64,000 nucleotides of DNA from an uncultured Helicobacter sp. (GTDB lineage Bacteria; Campylobacterota; Campylobacteria; Campylobacterales; Helicobacteraceae). Below the pieces are notes generated by a model. The model made no database searches and was not told where the DNA came from. It saw nothing but the letters and a program-made list of their open reading frames with translations. The translations under genes and the position numbers were made by a program. The stretch lies in contig CASFYB010000007.1 of the NCBI GenBank assembly GCA_949298825.1, forward strand, positions 1-64,000. The letters are read 5' to 3'. The first letter of the stretch is position 1; each line of letters starts with the position of its first letter. This document shows positions 45,979 to 55,481 of the stretch, one piece after another.

Positions 45979-46332
45979 ATGCATGAATACTCTGTAGTCG
46001 CCTCACTTATCGAGCTATGCGAAGAAAATGCCAGAAAGCACAATTCCAAAGAAGTGAGCAAAATCATCATCTCTATTGGCGAGCGTGCCGGCATGGATAA
46101 AAGTCTTTTTCTTAGCGCTTTTGAAGGTTTTAGAGAGGAGAGTGATATTTGCAAAAATGCCGAACTAGAAATCAAAGATGAAAAAATAGCCCTAAAATGC
46201 AAGGCCTGTGCTCATGAGTTTGAGCCAGAGAATCTAAATTATGGCATCTGTCCAAAATGTCAAAATACAAACTTAGATATCATTAGAGGAAATGAAATGC
46301 TTTTATTAAGTTTGGAGCTTAAGGAGGGATGA
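45979..46332 (+). CDS. hypA: Hydrogenase/urease nickel-insertion protein HypA
   Basis: Nickel metallochaperone for [NiFe]-hydrogenase maturation (and urease in H. pylori). The 117-residue protein has the N-terminal nickel site MHE and the zinc site CKAC-x-CPKC. Length and motifs are complete. AAGGAAA is upstream of the ATG. It heads, or is coupled to, the run leading to lpxB; the next gene starts one base after its stop. Confidence 0.95.
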   Translation: MHEYSVVASLIELCEENARKHNSKEVSKIIISIGERAGMDKSLFLSAFEGFREESDICKNAELEIKDEKIALKCKACAHEFEPENLNYGICPKCQNTNLDIIRGNEMLLLSLELKEG

Positions 46333-46333
46333 T

Positions 46334-46960
46334 TTGAAGGATTTTAATATTCTTTTTCAAAAGCTAATTGACATTAAAGAGAGTTGGGAAATATTCAAAC
46401 TCTTTGAAGCTGAGAGGCAAAAATTCATCAAAGATACAAATGAATATCGCGACGAGCTAGAAAAAAGCCAGGAGCTACTAGCTAAGGTGCGCGCACAAAT
46501 CACAGAAGGCAAGCAAGAGCTAGAATCGCTGCATAAACAAATAGAAGCACAAAAAAACAGCATAGCCTTACTTGAAGAGAAAAAAACAAAAACCAAAATC
46601 AAGGCTCAAATCAAAACCTTAGAAGAACAAAAAGAGAATCTAAAAGCCAGTCAAAAAGAGATTTTGCCTAGCTCTTTAAAAAGCATAGAGGTTTTTGATG
46701 AAAATGGAGAGATCAAACTGCTTAAATCCGTGCGTCATGTATATGATTCTGAAGTATTTAATAAATACCGAGTAGCACTGAAAGAAAATAGAATCTTGCG
46801 CGATAAAATCGCAGAATTTGAGCTTAGCAACTCTCAGTTAAAAATCGAACTAAGAGATCTATATAGCGAAATTGCTATTAAAGAGCGCGAAGAAAATGCA
46901 CTCAAATCCAATAAAAAACAAACTGCAAAATCCCAAGATAAAACCAAAAAAGAAAAATGA
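46334..46960 (+). CDS. Coiled-coil protein between hypA and lpxB, unknown function
   Basis: A 208-residue, highly charged, almost wholly helical protein with long coiled coil (about 30-115 and 140-190) and a Lys-rich tail. It has no signal or membrane segment. It starts with TTG, supported by a very strong AAGGAGGG site five to ten bases before it at the end of hypA. It overlaps lpxB by 4 bases (ATGA). I recall an unassigned gene at this place in H. pylori. No function can be read. Confidence 0.72.
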   Translation: MKDFNILFQKLIDIKESWEIFKLFEAERQKFIKDTNEYRDELEKSQELLAKVRAQITEGKQELESLHKQIEAQKNSIALLEEKKTKTKIKAQIKTLEEQKENLKASQKEILPSSLKSIEVFDENGEIKLLKSVRHVYDSEVFNKYRVALKENRILRDKIAEFELSNSQLKIELRDLYSEIAIKEREENALKSNKKQTAKSQDKTKKEK

Positions 46961-48093
46961 ATAAACAAAGCATAAAACCTGCTACCCATCTATTAGTCAG
47001 TGCACTTGAGCCAAGCTCTAGCAACCATCTAAAGCTTTTAATAAAAACCCTAGATTCTCTGCCAAATTGTCCCAAAATCATCCTATCTGGCGTATTTGAT
47101 GCATCCTTATTAGAAGGGTTAGAAAATATCACGGGCATCCCCCTTTATAGCCCTAAAGACTTTTCTGTGATGGGGTTTAGCGATGTGTTAAAAAAGTTTG
47201 GCTTTCTACTTAAAGCTAGAAAAGAGATGCTAAAGCTAGCCAAAAAAGCCAATCTTGCATTATTTTTAGATTCCTCATCTTTTCATATCCCGCTAGCCAA
47301 AAAGATAAAAAGGAATTTCCCAAATCTTAAGCTTTTATACTACATCTTGCCTCAAGTTTGGGCATGGAAAAGCTATAGGGCCAAAAAAATCGAAAAAATC
47401 TTTGATGAGCTTTTGGCCATCCTGCCTTTTGAGCTAAATTTTTATAAAAATAAAGCCCACTATGTTGGCCATCCCTTGCTTGATTCTATCACACAGTTTA
47501 AGACAAATACACATGGTGATGGAATCATCTTTATGCCAGGTTCTAGACGCGGGGAGATCTCACGCTTATTTCCATTATTTTGCACATTAGCTAGAGACTA
47601 TTTTAAAGACAAAAAGAAGATTCTAGTCGTGCCTGAAATTTTTAAAGATCAAGATCTTAATGAGATTTATGGAGAAGAGCTTGGTTTATTTGAGATTAGC
47701 TTTGATGCTAGAAACGCCCTTTTAAAAGGAGAATTTGCCTTTATCTGTAGTGGCACAGCTACCCTAGAGGCTGCTATTATTGGGATCCCTTTTGTACTAG
47801 CCTATATTACTGGGGATTTAGATTATGCCATCTTATCTCGCATTATTAAGCTTAATTGCATCGGTCTGGCCAATATTTTTTATCAAGCACTCAATCACGA
47901 AGCACCAGGATATGGCCAAAAACGCTTGCACCTAGAGCTTATACAAAAAGAATGCAATATCCATAATCTTATTAAAGCCTATGAGCAAATAGACCAAGAA
48001 GGCTTTTTTAAAGAGGCTGGTTTACTAAAAAAATATCTAGCCCATGGAAGCGCACAGAATGTAGCCAAATGCATCCTTAAGTACAAAAATTAA
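46957..48093 (+). CDS. lpxB: Lipid-A-disaccharide synthase
   Basis: Peripheral-membrane glycosyltransferase (GT19) that joins UDP-diacylglucosamine and lipid X during lipid A synthesis. The 378 residues show LFLDSSSFHIPLAKKIK, YYILPQVWAWKSYRAKKI, YVGHPLLD, MPGSRRGEISRLFPLF and SGTATLEAAIIGIPFV, all LpxB hallmarks. The start overlaps the coiled-coil gene. Confidence 0.96.
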   Translation: MNKQSIKPATHLLVSALEPSSSNHLKLLIKTLDSLPNCPKIILSGVFDASLLEGLENITGIPLYSPKDFSVMGFSDVLKKFGFLLKARKEMLKLAKKANLALFLDSSSFHIPLAKKIKRNFPNLKLLYYILPQVWAWKSYRAKKIEKIFDELLAILPFELNFYKNKAHYVGHPLLDSITQFKTNTHGDGIIFMPGSRRGEISRLFPLFCTLARDYFKDKKKILVVPEIFKDQDLNEIYGEELGLFEISFDARNALLKGEFAFICSGTATLEAAIIGIPFVLAYITGDLDYAILSRIIKLNCIGLANIFYQALNHEAPGYGQKRLHLELIQKECNIHNLIKAYEQIDQEGFFKEAGLLKKYLAHGSAQNVAKCILKYKN

Positions 48094-48111
48094 TTCATTG
48101 CTTTTTTAAAG

Positions 48112-48117
48112 TATAAT
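48112..48117 (+). promoter_or_regulatory. -10 box for greA
   Basis: TATAAT in the context AAAGTATAATAATC, 30 bases before the greA ATG. A new transcript probably begins here and carries greA, dut and the following genes. Confidence 0.6.
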
Positions 48118-48141
48118 AATCAAATTTTCAAGGAGATATCT

Positions 48142-48624
48142 ATGAAAGAGCCAATCACACAATATGGCTATGAAAAGCTGACTTCTGAACTCAAAAATCT
48201 TAAAGAAGTTGAGCGCCCAAATATTGTTAAAGAGATTGATATTGCCAGATCTCATGGGGATTTAAAAGAGAATGCAGAATATCACGCAGCCAAAGAAAAG
48301 CAGCTTTTCATAGAAGCTAGAATCAATGAGCTTTCCTTAATGCTGGCTAACGCGCAAGTTATTGATCCTTCTAGCTTAGAGCATCAAAAAGTCAGCTTTG
48401 GCAGCACAGTTAAGATTCTCAATCTTGATAATGACAAAACCTTTAGCTACACCATCGTAGGAAGTATTGAGAGTGATCCTTCTCGTGGCCTTATCTCCTT
48501 TGGCTCACCGATTGCAAAAAGTCTTATTGGCAAAAGTGTGGGCGATGAAGTTAGCATCACTCTACCTAGCGGAGAAACTGACTTTGAGATCTTAGAGATT
48601 AGCTATCAAGAAATCACTTTTTAG
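48142..48624 (+). CDS. greA: Transcription elongation factor GreA
   Basis: Rescues backtracked RNA polymerase by stimulating transcript cleavage. The 160-residue protein has the N-terminal coiled coil with DIARSHGDLKENAEYHAAKEKQ (acidic tip) and the C-terminal FKBP-like domain with SFGSPIAKSLIGKSVGDEV. An AAGGAG site precedes the ATG. Confidence 0.96.
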   Translation: MKEPITQYGYEKLTSELKNLKEVERPNIVKEIDIARSHGDLKENAEYHAAKEKQLFIEARINELSLMLANAQVIDPSSLEHQKVSFGSTVKILNLDNDKTFSYTIVGSIESDPSRGLISFGSPIAKSLIGKSVGDEVSITLPSGETDFEILEISYQEITF

Positions 48625-48633
48625 GACAAATCA

Positions 48634-49062
48634 ATGGTAATAAAAATCAAAACTCTACACCCCGATGCGATCATCCCAGCCTACCAAAGCAGTGGGGCAG
48701 CAGGATTTGATCTATGTGCGATTGAAGATGCGATCATCCCTGCCCATCAAAGCAAACTTATAAAAACTGGCCTGTCTATGGAGCTAGAATCTGGCTATGA
48801 GCTCCAAATCCGACCAAGAAGCGGTCTAGCTCTCAAACAGCAAATTACCGTGCTAAACTCCCCAGGGACCATTGATTGGGACTATCGTGGTGAAATCATG
48901 ATTATCTTAATCAATCATTCTAATAATGACTTTGAGGTTAAAAAGCATGATCGCATCGCTCAAGGTGTAGTGGCTAAAGTTGAGATTGCAGAGTTTCAAA
49001 TCACACAAGCCCTTAATGATACTGAACGTGGCAACAAGGGCTTTGGCAGCAGTGGCGTATAA
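48634..49062 (+). CDS. dut: dUTP pyrophosphatase
   Basis: Hydrolyses dUTP to dUMP. This trimeric form of 142 residues carries the five motifs: SGAAGFDLCA, the IRPRSGLAL segment, NSPGTIDWDYRGEI, the HDRIAQGVVAKV segment, and the C-terminal RGNKGFGSSG. It is complete. It lies between greA and the YfgM-like gene. Confidence 0.96.
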   Translation: MVIKIKTLHPDAIIPAYQSSGAAGFDLCAIEDAIIPAHQSKLIKTGLSMELESGYELQIRPRSGLALKQQITVLNSPGTIDWDYRGEIMIILINHSNNDFEVKKHDRIAQGVVAKVEIAEFQITQALNDTERGNKGFGSSGV

Positions 49063-49080
49063 TCTTTAAAGGAGCAAGAC

Positions 49081-49686
49081 TTGAGTATCAAACAGAATCT
49101 AGAAACCATAAAAGAAGAATTCAAAAGTGATGAAAAAATCTTTGAGAGTGCTTTTAAAATAGAAAGGATCTTTTATCGCTACAAATGGATTTTTATAGGG
49201 ATTGTTGCCATCCTTCTTATCCTATGGATATATACAAGCATCAAAGATATGCTAGAAGAAAAAAATGCACAACAAGCCTCCAAAATCTATGCTCAACTAC
49301 AACAACAAGATACTCCAGAGCTTTTTGAGCAATTAGAGAAAAAAGCGCCCAACCTAGCAGAATTCCTACGTTTAAGAAAGGCTGTGCAAAATGGCGATGA
49401 AGAAGCACTTCAAAAGTTATCAAACTCTAAAAATAGCTTTATTGCTGAGTTTGCAAAATATCAAAATGCTATGCTAAAAAAAGATATTAATAAATTAGGC
49501 CTTATTAATGGACAGTTTGGCGATTTGGCTAAGTTTGAACAGGCTTTTTTACTCATCCAAGATAAAAAAATAGCACAGGCACAAGAGATTTTGCAAGCCA
49601 TACCTCAAAACTCTAGCATCAAAGAGCTAAGCAAGCTTCTATCCCACTATGGTGCACAAACTCCAGCAAAAGAGAAAAACCAGTGA
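49081..49686 (+). CDS. YfgM-like membrane-anchored protein
   Basis: A 201-residue protein with one helix at about 35-54 (WIFIGIVAILLILWIYTSI) and an extracytoplasmic helical, TPR-like domain with alanine/leucine repeats (FLRLRKAVQNGDEEALQKL; KIAQAQEILQAIP). The topology is that of YfgM, a Sec-associated periplasmic protein encoded beside BamB in E. coli, and the next gene here is BamB-like. The start is TTG with AAAGGAGC upstream. The YfgM link is inference from topology and pairing. Confidence 0.7.
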   Translation: MSIKQNLETIKEEFKSDEKIFESAFKIERIFYRYKWIFIGIVAILLILWIYTSIKDMLEEKNAQQASKIYAQLQQQDTPELFEQLEKKAPNLAEFLRLRKAVQNGDEEALQKLSNSKNSFIAEFAKYQNAMLKKDINKLGLINGQFGDLAKFEQAFLLIQDKKIAQAQEILQAIPQNSSIKELSKLLSHYGAQTPAKEKNQ

Positions 49687-50708
49687 TGCGTCCTATCTAT
49701 CTTTTTATCCTCCTGCTTGTGCTAATTACAGGCTGTTCTCAACGCAAAGACTTCAAGCCACCCCATATTGATGGCTCAATCACTTTTAATCACTTTTTAA
49801 AAAGTCCACTTAAAAGCACCACTCGCACAAGCGCCATTTTAAAAAATGGTGAGGTATTTTCTCAAAATGGACAGACCCTATTAAAACTTAAAGAACATGC
49901 TCGCTTTATCAATGAGACTGATCTTTATTACATTATTGCCAATGACTGTCAAAGTGTCGAGATCATCAATAAAAATACCCAAGAATCTAAAAGCTTTTCG
50001 CTCTCTACTTGCATCGTAGCAGGAAATATTAAGGATAATTTTCTAGCCTTTGTCTTGCGAGATAATACCTATGGTGTACTAGATATTAATACTGGAGAAT
50101 CTAAGATCACTGAACGTGGGGCACAAGTGATTGCTGTTGATTCTCTGATTGCTCAGCCATTATTTTTAGATACCAGTGTTGTCTTCCCTACATTAGATGG
50201 GCAGATCTCTCTAGTAAGTCTTAAAACCTTCAAGGTCGAACGTGTTATCATTGTCAACTCTGAACAATTTTTTAGCAACATTATCTATTTAGAAAAAGTC
50301 AATGATACTCTAATTGCAGCAACCACCAAAAAAGTAATAGCTCTAAATAATGGCCATCAGTATGAATATAGTGCAAGTATTAGAGATATTAAGGTCAATA
50401 AGGATTCTATTTATATCCTCACTCTAGATGGGAAGATTGTGCAGCTTGATCTTACGATGCGCACTCTCAATGAAGTGGAATTACCTTATGCATTATTTAG
50501 CGGGATCATCATTGTAGATGGCAAGCTCTTTACTATGGAAAGGCTAGGATATCTAATCGTGCTAGATCTCCAAAGCTTCCAATATGAGGTCTACACATTG
50601 CGCAGTATCTTAGGGAAAATTATAAATCATAAGATTGTCTTTTATGACGATCATAGAGTATATTATGATAAATACTATTTGGATTTTTCTAAAGACTGGC
50701 AAAAATGA
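49683..50708 (+). CDS. BamB-like beta-propeller lipoprotein
   Basis: A 341-residue lipoprotein: signal peptide with lipobox ITGC (Cys near 18), then repeated blades such as AVDSLIAQPLFLDTSVVFPT, DGQISLVSLKTFKVE and YILTLDGKIVQLDL. This blade chemistry fits the PQQ-like propeller of BamB, the outer-membrane assembly subunit, though similarity is only at pattern level. It overlaps the YfgM-like gene by 4 bases and coaX by 4. Confidence 0.72.
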   Translation: MMRPIYLFILLLVLITGCSQRKDFKPPHIDGSITFNHFLKSPLKSTTRTSAILKNGEVFSQNGQTLLKLKEHARFINETDLYYIIANDCQSVEIINKNTQESKSFSLSTCIVAGNIKDNFLAFVLRDNTYGVLDINTGESKITERGAQVIAVDSLIAQPLFLDTSVVFPTLDGQISLVSLKTFKVERVIIVNSEQFFSNIIYLEKVNDTLIAATTKKVIALNNGHQYEYSASIRDIKVNKDSIYILTLDGKIVQLDLTMRTLNEVELPYALFSGIIIVDGKLFTMERLGYLIVLDLQSFQYEVYTLRSILGKIINHKIVFYDDHRVYYDKYYLDFSKDWQK

Positions 50709-51361
50709 CTCTTTGTGATATTGGCAATACTTATCTCCACTTCAAAACCCCAACTCTTATCTGCAAACAAAAGGCAGATAACCTGGATAAAAAATTTATC
50801 CAAAGCCTTGGTAATATCTGCTATATCAGCGTTTCTAAAGCCAATGAAAGCAAGCTATTATCCCTATGTAACAAAACTCTCAATATTTCAGAGCATATTC
50901 AAATCCCCACTCAATATCAAGGCCTTGGCGCAGATAGACGCGCTGCTTGTCTTAGCATCAAGGATGGAGTGATCATAGATGCTGGGAGCGCTATTACAAT
51001 CGATGTGATGGAGGATGGCAAGCATCTTGGCGGCTACATCCTACCTGGGCTTTTTTCCTATATGGATGCCTATGCCAAGATTTCAAAAGTCTTGCATAAA
51101 CCTCTGCTTTTTAATCCGCCCAAAGATCTACCAAAAAACACTCAAGAAGCTATTAGCTATGGGATATTTGAAAGCATTATCGAGCTTATTAAAAAAGTAT
51201 CAGGCCAAAAACGTATTATTTTTACGGGTGGAGATGGGAAGCATTTTTGTCAATTTTTTGAGCAGAGTATCTATGATGAAGCCTTGATATTTAGAGGCAT
51301 GGAGATGGCTATACGCCAAATTATAGAATCTAGGCAAATCATTCTAGGAGAAAAGTCATGA
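50705..51361 (+). CDS. coaX: Type III pantothenate kinase
   Basis: First step of coenzyme A synthesis, using ATP without feedback inhibition. The 218-residue ASKHA-fold protein begins at LCDIGNTYLHF (phosphate-binding DxGNT), has GLGADRRAACL, DAGSAITIDVM and GGYILPGL, and ends with FTGGDGKHF. It is shorter than the E. coli type I enzyme, which is unrelated. It is embedded in a run of overlapping genes. Confidence 0.93.
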   Translation: MTLCDIGNTYLHFKTPTLICKQKADNLDKKFIQSLGNICYISVSKANESKLLSLCNKTLNISEHIQIPTQYQGLGADRRAACLSIKDGVIIDAGSAITIDVMEDGKHLGGYILPGLFSYMDAYAKISKVLHKPLLFNPPKDLPKNTQEAISYGIFESIIELIKKVSGQKRIIFTGGDGKHFCQFFEQSIYDEALIFRGMEMAIRQIIESRQIILGEKS

Positions 51362-51789
51362 GAATTTCATTTCCCCTTATTTTTCTTTCCTTTAGCTATA
51401 TAGCTTTAGCAGACTGGCAAATGTTTGCTGATAAGGATAATACCTATTTATACAATACACTAACTGGCGAAGTCTATATCAAGCACTCTATGGGTGGTGA
51501 AAACTATGAAGATGTATTTGTCAAGATGCCAAAAGGCATCAGCTCGCCCATGAGTCTACCTTCTAAAAAAAATGCCAATAAGCAAAATGACCTTGAAGCA
51601 CTACCACTAGAAAAGCCAAAGCCAAATGCCCCCATCAAAAAGCCCACTAAACCAGAATCTAAAAATACAGATTCTAGCAGTCAAACAAGTGAACAAAAGG
51701 CAAGAGAGCTAGAAAATGATCTCAAAACTCAAAGCATCAAAAAAGCTCAAGAAATGATGCTAAAAACTTTAGATAGTGGGGACTTATAA
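51358..51789 (+). CDS. Exported low-complexity protein, unknown function
   Basis: A 143-residue protein with a signal peptide (ISFPLIFLSFSYIALA). The mature part opens with a compact DWQMFADKDNTYLYNTLTGEVYI region and continues as a Pro/Lys/Ser-rich linker (KPKPNAPIKKPTKPESK) and a charged helix. The start overlaps coaX (ATGA) and the end overlaps the next gene (TAATG). No family is recognised. Confidence 0.68.
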   Translation: MRISFPLIFLSFSYIALADWQMFADKDNTYLYNTLTGEVYIKHSMGGENYEDVFVKMPKGISSPMSLPSKKNANKQNDLEALPLEKPKPNAPIKKPTKPESKNTDSSSQTSEQKARELENDLKTQSIKKAQEMMLKTLDSGDL

Positions 51790-52502
51790 TGATGTTAAAT
51801 AGCGAGCATATTACCTATTTTGGCGTATTTCTTAGCGCATTTTTTATGGGCTTTAGCCACTGTATTGGTATGTGTGGAGGGATCGTCTTAGCTCAAGCCC
51901 ATAGAGCCCTACCCTCTCATCTACTCTATAATCTAGGTAGAATCACAACCTACATAACCCTAGGTTTTATAGCTAGTCTTTTTAGCTTTAAAATAAATGC
52001 CAAGGCCAGTGGCTATATGCTTATTATTCTTGGTATCTTGCTTTGTCTTTTTAGCTTTTGCTATGCTTTTTTCCCACGCATTATTGCCTATCTTGAGCCC
52101 AATATTGCAAACCTAAAAATCTACCATCATGCCTTTAGCTCCATCCTACGCTCTAATCACAAACTAGCCAGCTATGCTTTAGGGATCTTAAATGGTCTCT
52201 TGCCATGTGGTATGGTGTATTATTTTTTAGGGTTATCACTGGGCACAAATAGCCTCATACAAGGCCCATTAATCATGCTTTGTTTTGGGATAGGCACAGC
52301 CATCCCGATGTTTTTACTAGCCTTTGGAGCTAGCCTTATCCCTAGAAAGCTTTTTTTCTATTTAGGAGCCCTAGGGATGCTAGCACTTGGTGGGCTAAAT
52401 ATTTATAAGGGTATGTCAAAATTACACAATCAAACAACCCATACACAACATCATCAACATATGGAGCATAACTACTGTGACCATCACCCCAAGGAGGACT
52501 AG
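51789..52502 (+). CDS. DsbD_2 / heavy-metal transport-type membrane protein with His tail
   Basis: A 237-residue inner-membrane protein with about six helices. It has the paired-cysteine helix GFSHCIGMCGGIVLAQ and a second one (GILNGLLPCGMVYYF), the arrangement of the DsbD_2 (PF13386) family tied to thiol redox, cytochrome c oxidase assembly or copper handling. The last 25 residues are His-rich (TTHTQHHQHMEHNYCDHH), suggesting binding of a metal such as copper or nickel. It is tightly coupled to the exported protein upstream and 4 bases from gmhB. Confidence 0.8.
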   Translation: MMLNSEHITYFGVFLSAFFMGFSHCIGMCGGIVLAQAHRALPSHLLYNLGRITTYITLGFIASLFSFKINAKASGYMLIILGILLCLFSFCYAFFPRIIAYLEPNIANLKIYHHAFSSILRSNHKLASYALGILNGLLPCGMVYYFLGLSLGTNSLIQGPLIMLCFGIGTAIPMFLLAFGASLIPRKLFFYLGALGMLALGGLNIYKGMSKLHNQTTHTQHHQHMEHNYCDHHPKED

Positions 52503-52506
52503 GATA

Positions 52507-53043
52507 ATGAAAGCTGTATTTTTTGATAGAGATGGTGTAGTCAATCGAGATTTTGGCTATGTTTATCAACAAGAAGATTTTATTTTCATGGATGGTATTT
52601 TTGAGCTATTAGAGTTTTTTAAAAAGCAAAATTACCTTTTATTTCTTGTCACTAACCAATCTGGCATTGGCATGGGATATTACACAGAAGATGACTTTTT
52701 GACCCTAAGTGAATATATGCAAAGAGAGATTAAAAAAGAGCTAGGTTTTAACTTTAATGGAATCTATTTTTGCCCTCATCATCCAGATGATGACTGCCTA
52801 TGCCGCAAGCCAAAACCAGGCATGATACAAAAGGCTATAAGAGACTATAAAATCAGTCTTGATCAAAGCATCCTTATAGGGGATAGAATGCGCGATGTAG
52901 AATCAGCCCAACACGCAGGTATAAAATACAAAATACTACTCCAAGGCTCACAAACTGAAGAGCCAAGCATCCCTATTAGCGATCTTTACCAAGTCCAAAC
53001 CCTAAAACAAATCCCAGATCTTATGACAACAATTTACAAATAG
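52507..53043 (+). CDS. gmhB: D-glycero-beta-D-manno-heptose-1,7-bisphosphate 7-phosphatase
   Basis: HAD-family phosphatase of ADP-heptose synthesis. The 178-residue protein has the catalytic FFDRDGVVN, the Zn-binding CPHHPDDDCLCRKPKPGMI and IGDRMRDVESAQHAG. I chose ATG 52507, preceded by AAGGAGG, over an in-frame upstream ATG at 52477 inside the preceding gene. It is the first of four consecutive heptose genes. Confidence 0.95.
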   Translation: MKAVFFDRDGVVNRDFGYVYQQEDFIFMDGIFELLEFFKKQNYLLFLVTNQSGIGMGYYTEDDFLTLSEYMQREIKKELGFNFNGIYFCPHHPDDDCLCRKPKPGMIQKAIRDYKISLDQSILIGDRMRDVESAQHAGIKYKILLQGSQTEEPSIPISDLYQVQTLKQIPDLMTTIYK

Positions 53044-53053
53044 GAGGCTCAAT

Positions 53054-54031
53054 ATGAAAAACCAAACCATCATCATTACTGGAGGAGCTGGCTTTATAGG
53101 GAGCAATCTTGCATTTTATTTTCAAGAAAACCATCCTGATTATCGCATTATTGTTTTTGATAAATTTAGAGATAACTCAACCTTCCCTAGTGGGAATCCA
53201 ACCTCATTAGGCCATTTTAAAAACCTTATTGGCTTTAAAGGAGAGATCATTACTGGCGATATCAACAACCCTTCTGATATAGCTAAACTCAAAGCAATAG
53301 ACTTTGATGTAATGTATCATATGGCAGCCATCTCTGATACTACAGTGATGGATCAAAAGCTTGTGATGCAAACCAATCACCTTGCATTTTTAGATCTCTT
53401 AGATATTTGCCTAGAAAAAAATGCAAAAATGATCTATGCCTCATCAGCTGGGACCTATGGAAATACAAGTGCGCCAAATAAAATTGGCAGTGGTGAAAAG
53501 CCAGAAAATGTATATGGATTTTCTAAACTCATGATGGATATGAGCACTAGAAAAATATTAGATAAAAACCCTCATCTACCCATTATAGGCTTGCGCTTTT
53601 TTAATGTTTATGGAGAAAGGGAGTTTTATAAGGGCAAAACAGCATCTATGATTTTGCAGCTAGGTTTGCAAGTATTGAGAGAGAAAAAAGTACGACTTTT
53701 TGAATTTGGTGAGCAAAAACGCGATTTTGTCTATATCAAAGATGTTATTCAAGCTTGCACCCTCTGCATTCACGCTACCAAAGGTGGTATATATAATGTC
53801 GGCTCTGGGAGGGCTAGAAGCTTCAATGATATTATCAATGCGCTAAAAAATCATTTGGGTGATTTTGAAGTAGAATATATAAAAAATCCCTATACCTTTT
53901 TCCAAACTCATACAGAGGCTGATTTATCTGGCATAAAAGCTGATCTAAACTACAACCCAAGCTTTGAGCTAGAAGAAGGTATTGCCAGCTATATGCATGA
54001 GATCAAAGCACATTTTGAGGAATCTAAATAA
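53054..54031 (+). CDS. hldD: ADP-glyceromanno-heptose 6-epimerase
   Basis: Short-chain dehydrogenase-type epimerase converting ADP-D-glycero- to ADP-L-glycero-D-manno-heptose with bound NADP. The 325 residues start with the Rossmann loop GGAGFIGSNLA; the catalytic YGFSKLMMD supplies Tyr and Lys; RFFNVYGERE and RDFVYIKDV are typical. AGGAGG precedes the ATG. Confidence 0.96.
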   Translation: MKNQTIIITGGAGFIGSNLAFYFQENHPDYRIIVFDKFRDNSTFPSGNPTSLGHFKNLIGFKGEIITGDINNPSDIAKLKAIDFDVMYHMAAISDTTVMDQKLVMQTNHLAFLDLLDICLEKNAKMIYASSAGTYGNTSAPNKIGSGEKPENVYGFSKLMMDMSTRKILDKNPHLPIIGLRFFNVYGEREFYKGKTASMILQLGLQVLREKKVRLFEFGEQKRDFVYIKDVIQACTLCIHATKGGIYNVGSGRARSFNDIINALKNHLGDFEVEYIKNPYTFFQTHTEADLSGIKADLNYNPSFELEEGIASYMHEIKAHFEESK

Positions 54032-54041
54032 AGGACATAAT

Positions 54042-55481
54042 ATGCAAGCACCAAAGATTCTTGTTATTGGCGATTTGATGGTAGATCACTACATTTGGGG
54101 GAATAGCTCGCGCATCTCTCCAGAAGCTCCCGTGCCAGTTGTTGATGTGAAAGAAGAAAACAACCGCTTAGGTGGGGCTTGCAATGTGGCTAACAATCTC
54201 ATCTCGCTTAATGCAGAAGTAAGTTTATGTGGAGTAATTGGTAGAGATTCTATGGGTGATTGGATGGTTAATGAGCTTAATAAACAAGGGGTTGATATTC
54301 AATATATTTTTCAAGATCCCACTCGCCCCACCACTCAAAAAACAAGAATCTTGATCTCATCTCAACAGGCCTTGCGTGTGGATAAAGAGAAGAGAGAGAG
54401 TATATCCATAGCCCTAGAAGCAGAAATCTTAGAAACACTGCAAAACTGCATCACTAAATATGATGCGATCATCCTATCTGATTATGATAAAGGCTTGCTT
54501 ACTCCAAGCCTTACACGCGCGCTAATCACTTATGCTAGAGAAAGCAATAAACCCATCTTATGTGATCCAAAAGGCAAAGACTATAGCAAATACACCCATG
54601 CCACACTACTCACGCCAAACAAAAAAGAAGCCATGGATGCTACAGGTATTAATATCAAGGATGATCAAAGTCTAGAATCTGCCCTTAAAAAAATGCAAAA
54701 AGACTACTCCTTGCAAATTGCCCTTATTACATTGAGTGAAGATGGTATTGGGGTTTTAGATTCTACCCATATGCATAAGATTCCAACTATTGCCAAAGAA
54801 GTCTATGATGTCACAGGTGCTGGAGATAGCGTCATTGCTGCCCTAGCCTATAAACTAGCTCAAGGTAGTAATATCATTGAAGCCTGTGAGTTTGCCAATG
54901 GCGCTGCTGCTGTGGTAGTGGGGAAAGTAGGAAGTGCCACAGCCACACATGAAGAAATCAATGCCTTCTTAAATCAAAACCAAATCAATAAATATAAAAA
55001 TACAAATATCCTACAAAGCACCCAAAAAGATGAGATCTTAAGCCTTATTGCAAATCTAAGATCTGAAAATAAACGCATTATTTTTAGCAATGGCTGCTTT
55101 GATATCCTCCATCTTGGACACATACAATACCTACAAAAAGCCAAAAAACTTGGTGATGTGCTTATTATAGGGCTTAATAGCGATAGCTCTGTAGCTAAAC
55201 TAAAGGGAGAAACTCGCCCTATTAATAATGAGCAAGATCGCGCTAAGATCTTACTAGCACTAGCCTGCATAGATTATGTCATTATCTTTGAAGATGAGAC
55301 ACCAAAAGATCTCATCTCCCTTATCAAACCTGACATATTGGTTAAAGGAGCCGATTATAAGGGTAAAGAGATTGCTGGAGCTGAGTTTGCCAAAGAAGTG
55401 AGATTGATTGACTTCCTAGAAGGGCGATCTAGCACAAATATCATCCAGAAAATCCACAAGCTAAAGGAGCAATCATGTTAA
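54042..55481 (+). CDS. hldE: Bifunctional heptose-7-phosphate kinase / heptose-1-phosphate adenylyltransferase
   Basis: A fusion enzyme of 479 residues. The N-terminal ribokinase-like half carries [20 protein letters not shown] and [14 protein letters not shown]; the C-terminal half (from about 345) is a cytidylyltransferase-fold domain with [20 protein letters not shown] 54042 follows AAAGGAC and gives the usual N-terminus; the frame extends upstream to 53982 within hldD. It overlaps gmhA by 7 bases. Confidence 0.96.
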   Translation: MQAPKILVIGDLMVDHYIWGNSSRISPEAPVPVVDVKEENNRLGGACNVANNLISLNAEVSLCGVIGRDSMGDWMVNELNKQGVDIQYIFQDPTRPTTQKTRILISSQQALRVDKEKRESISIALEAEILETLQNCITKYDAIILSDYDKGLLTPSLTRALITYARESNKPILCDPKGKDYSKYTHATLLTPNKKEAMDATGINIKDDQSLESALKKMQKDYSLQIALITLSEDGIGVLDSTHMHKIPTIAKEVYDVTGAGDSVIAALAYKLAQGSNIIEACEFANGAAAVVVGKVGSATATHEEINAFLNQNQINKYKNTNILQSTQKDEILSLIANLRSENKRIIFSNGCFDILHLGHIQYLQKAKKLGDVLIIGLNSDSSVAKLKGETRPINNEQDRAKILLALACIDYVIIFEDETPKDLISLIKPDILVKGADYKGKEIAGAEFAKEVRLIDFLEGRSSTNIIQKIHKLKEQSC

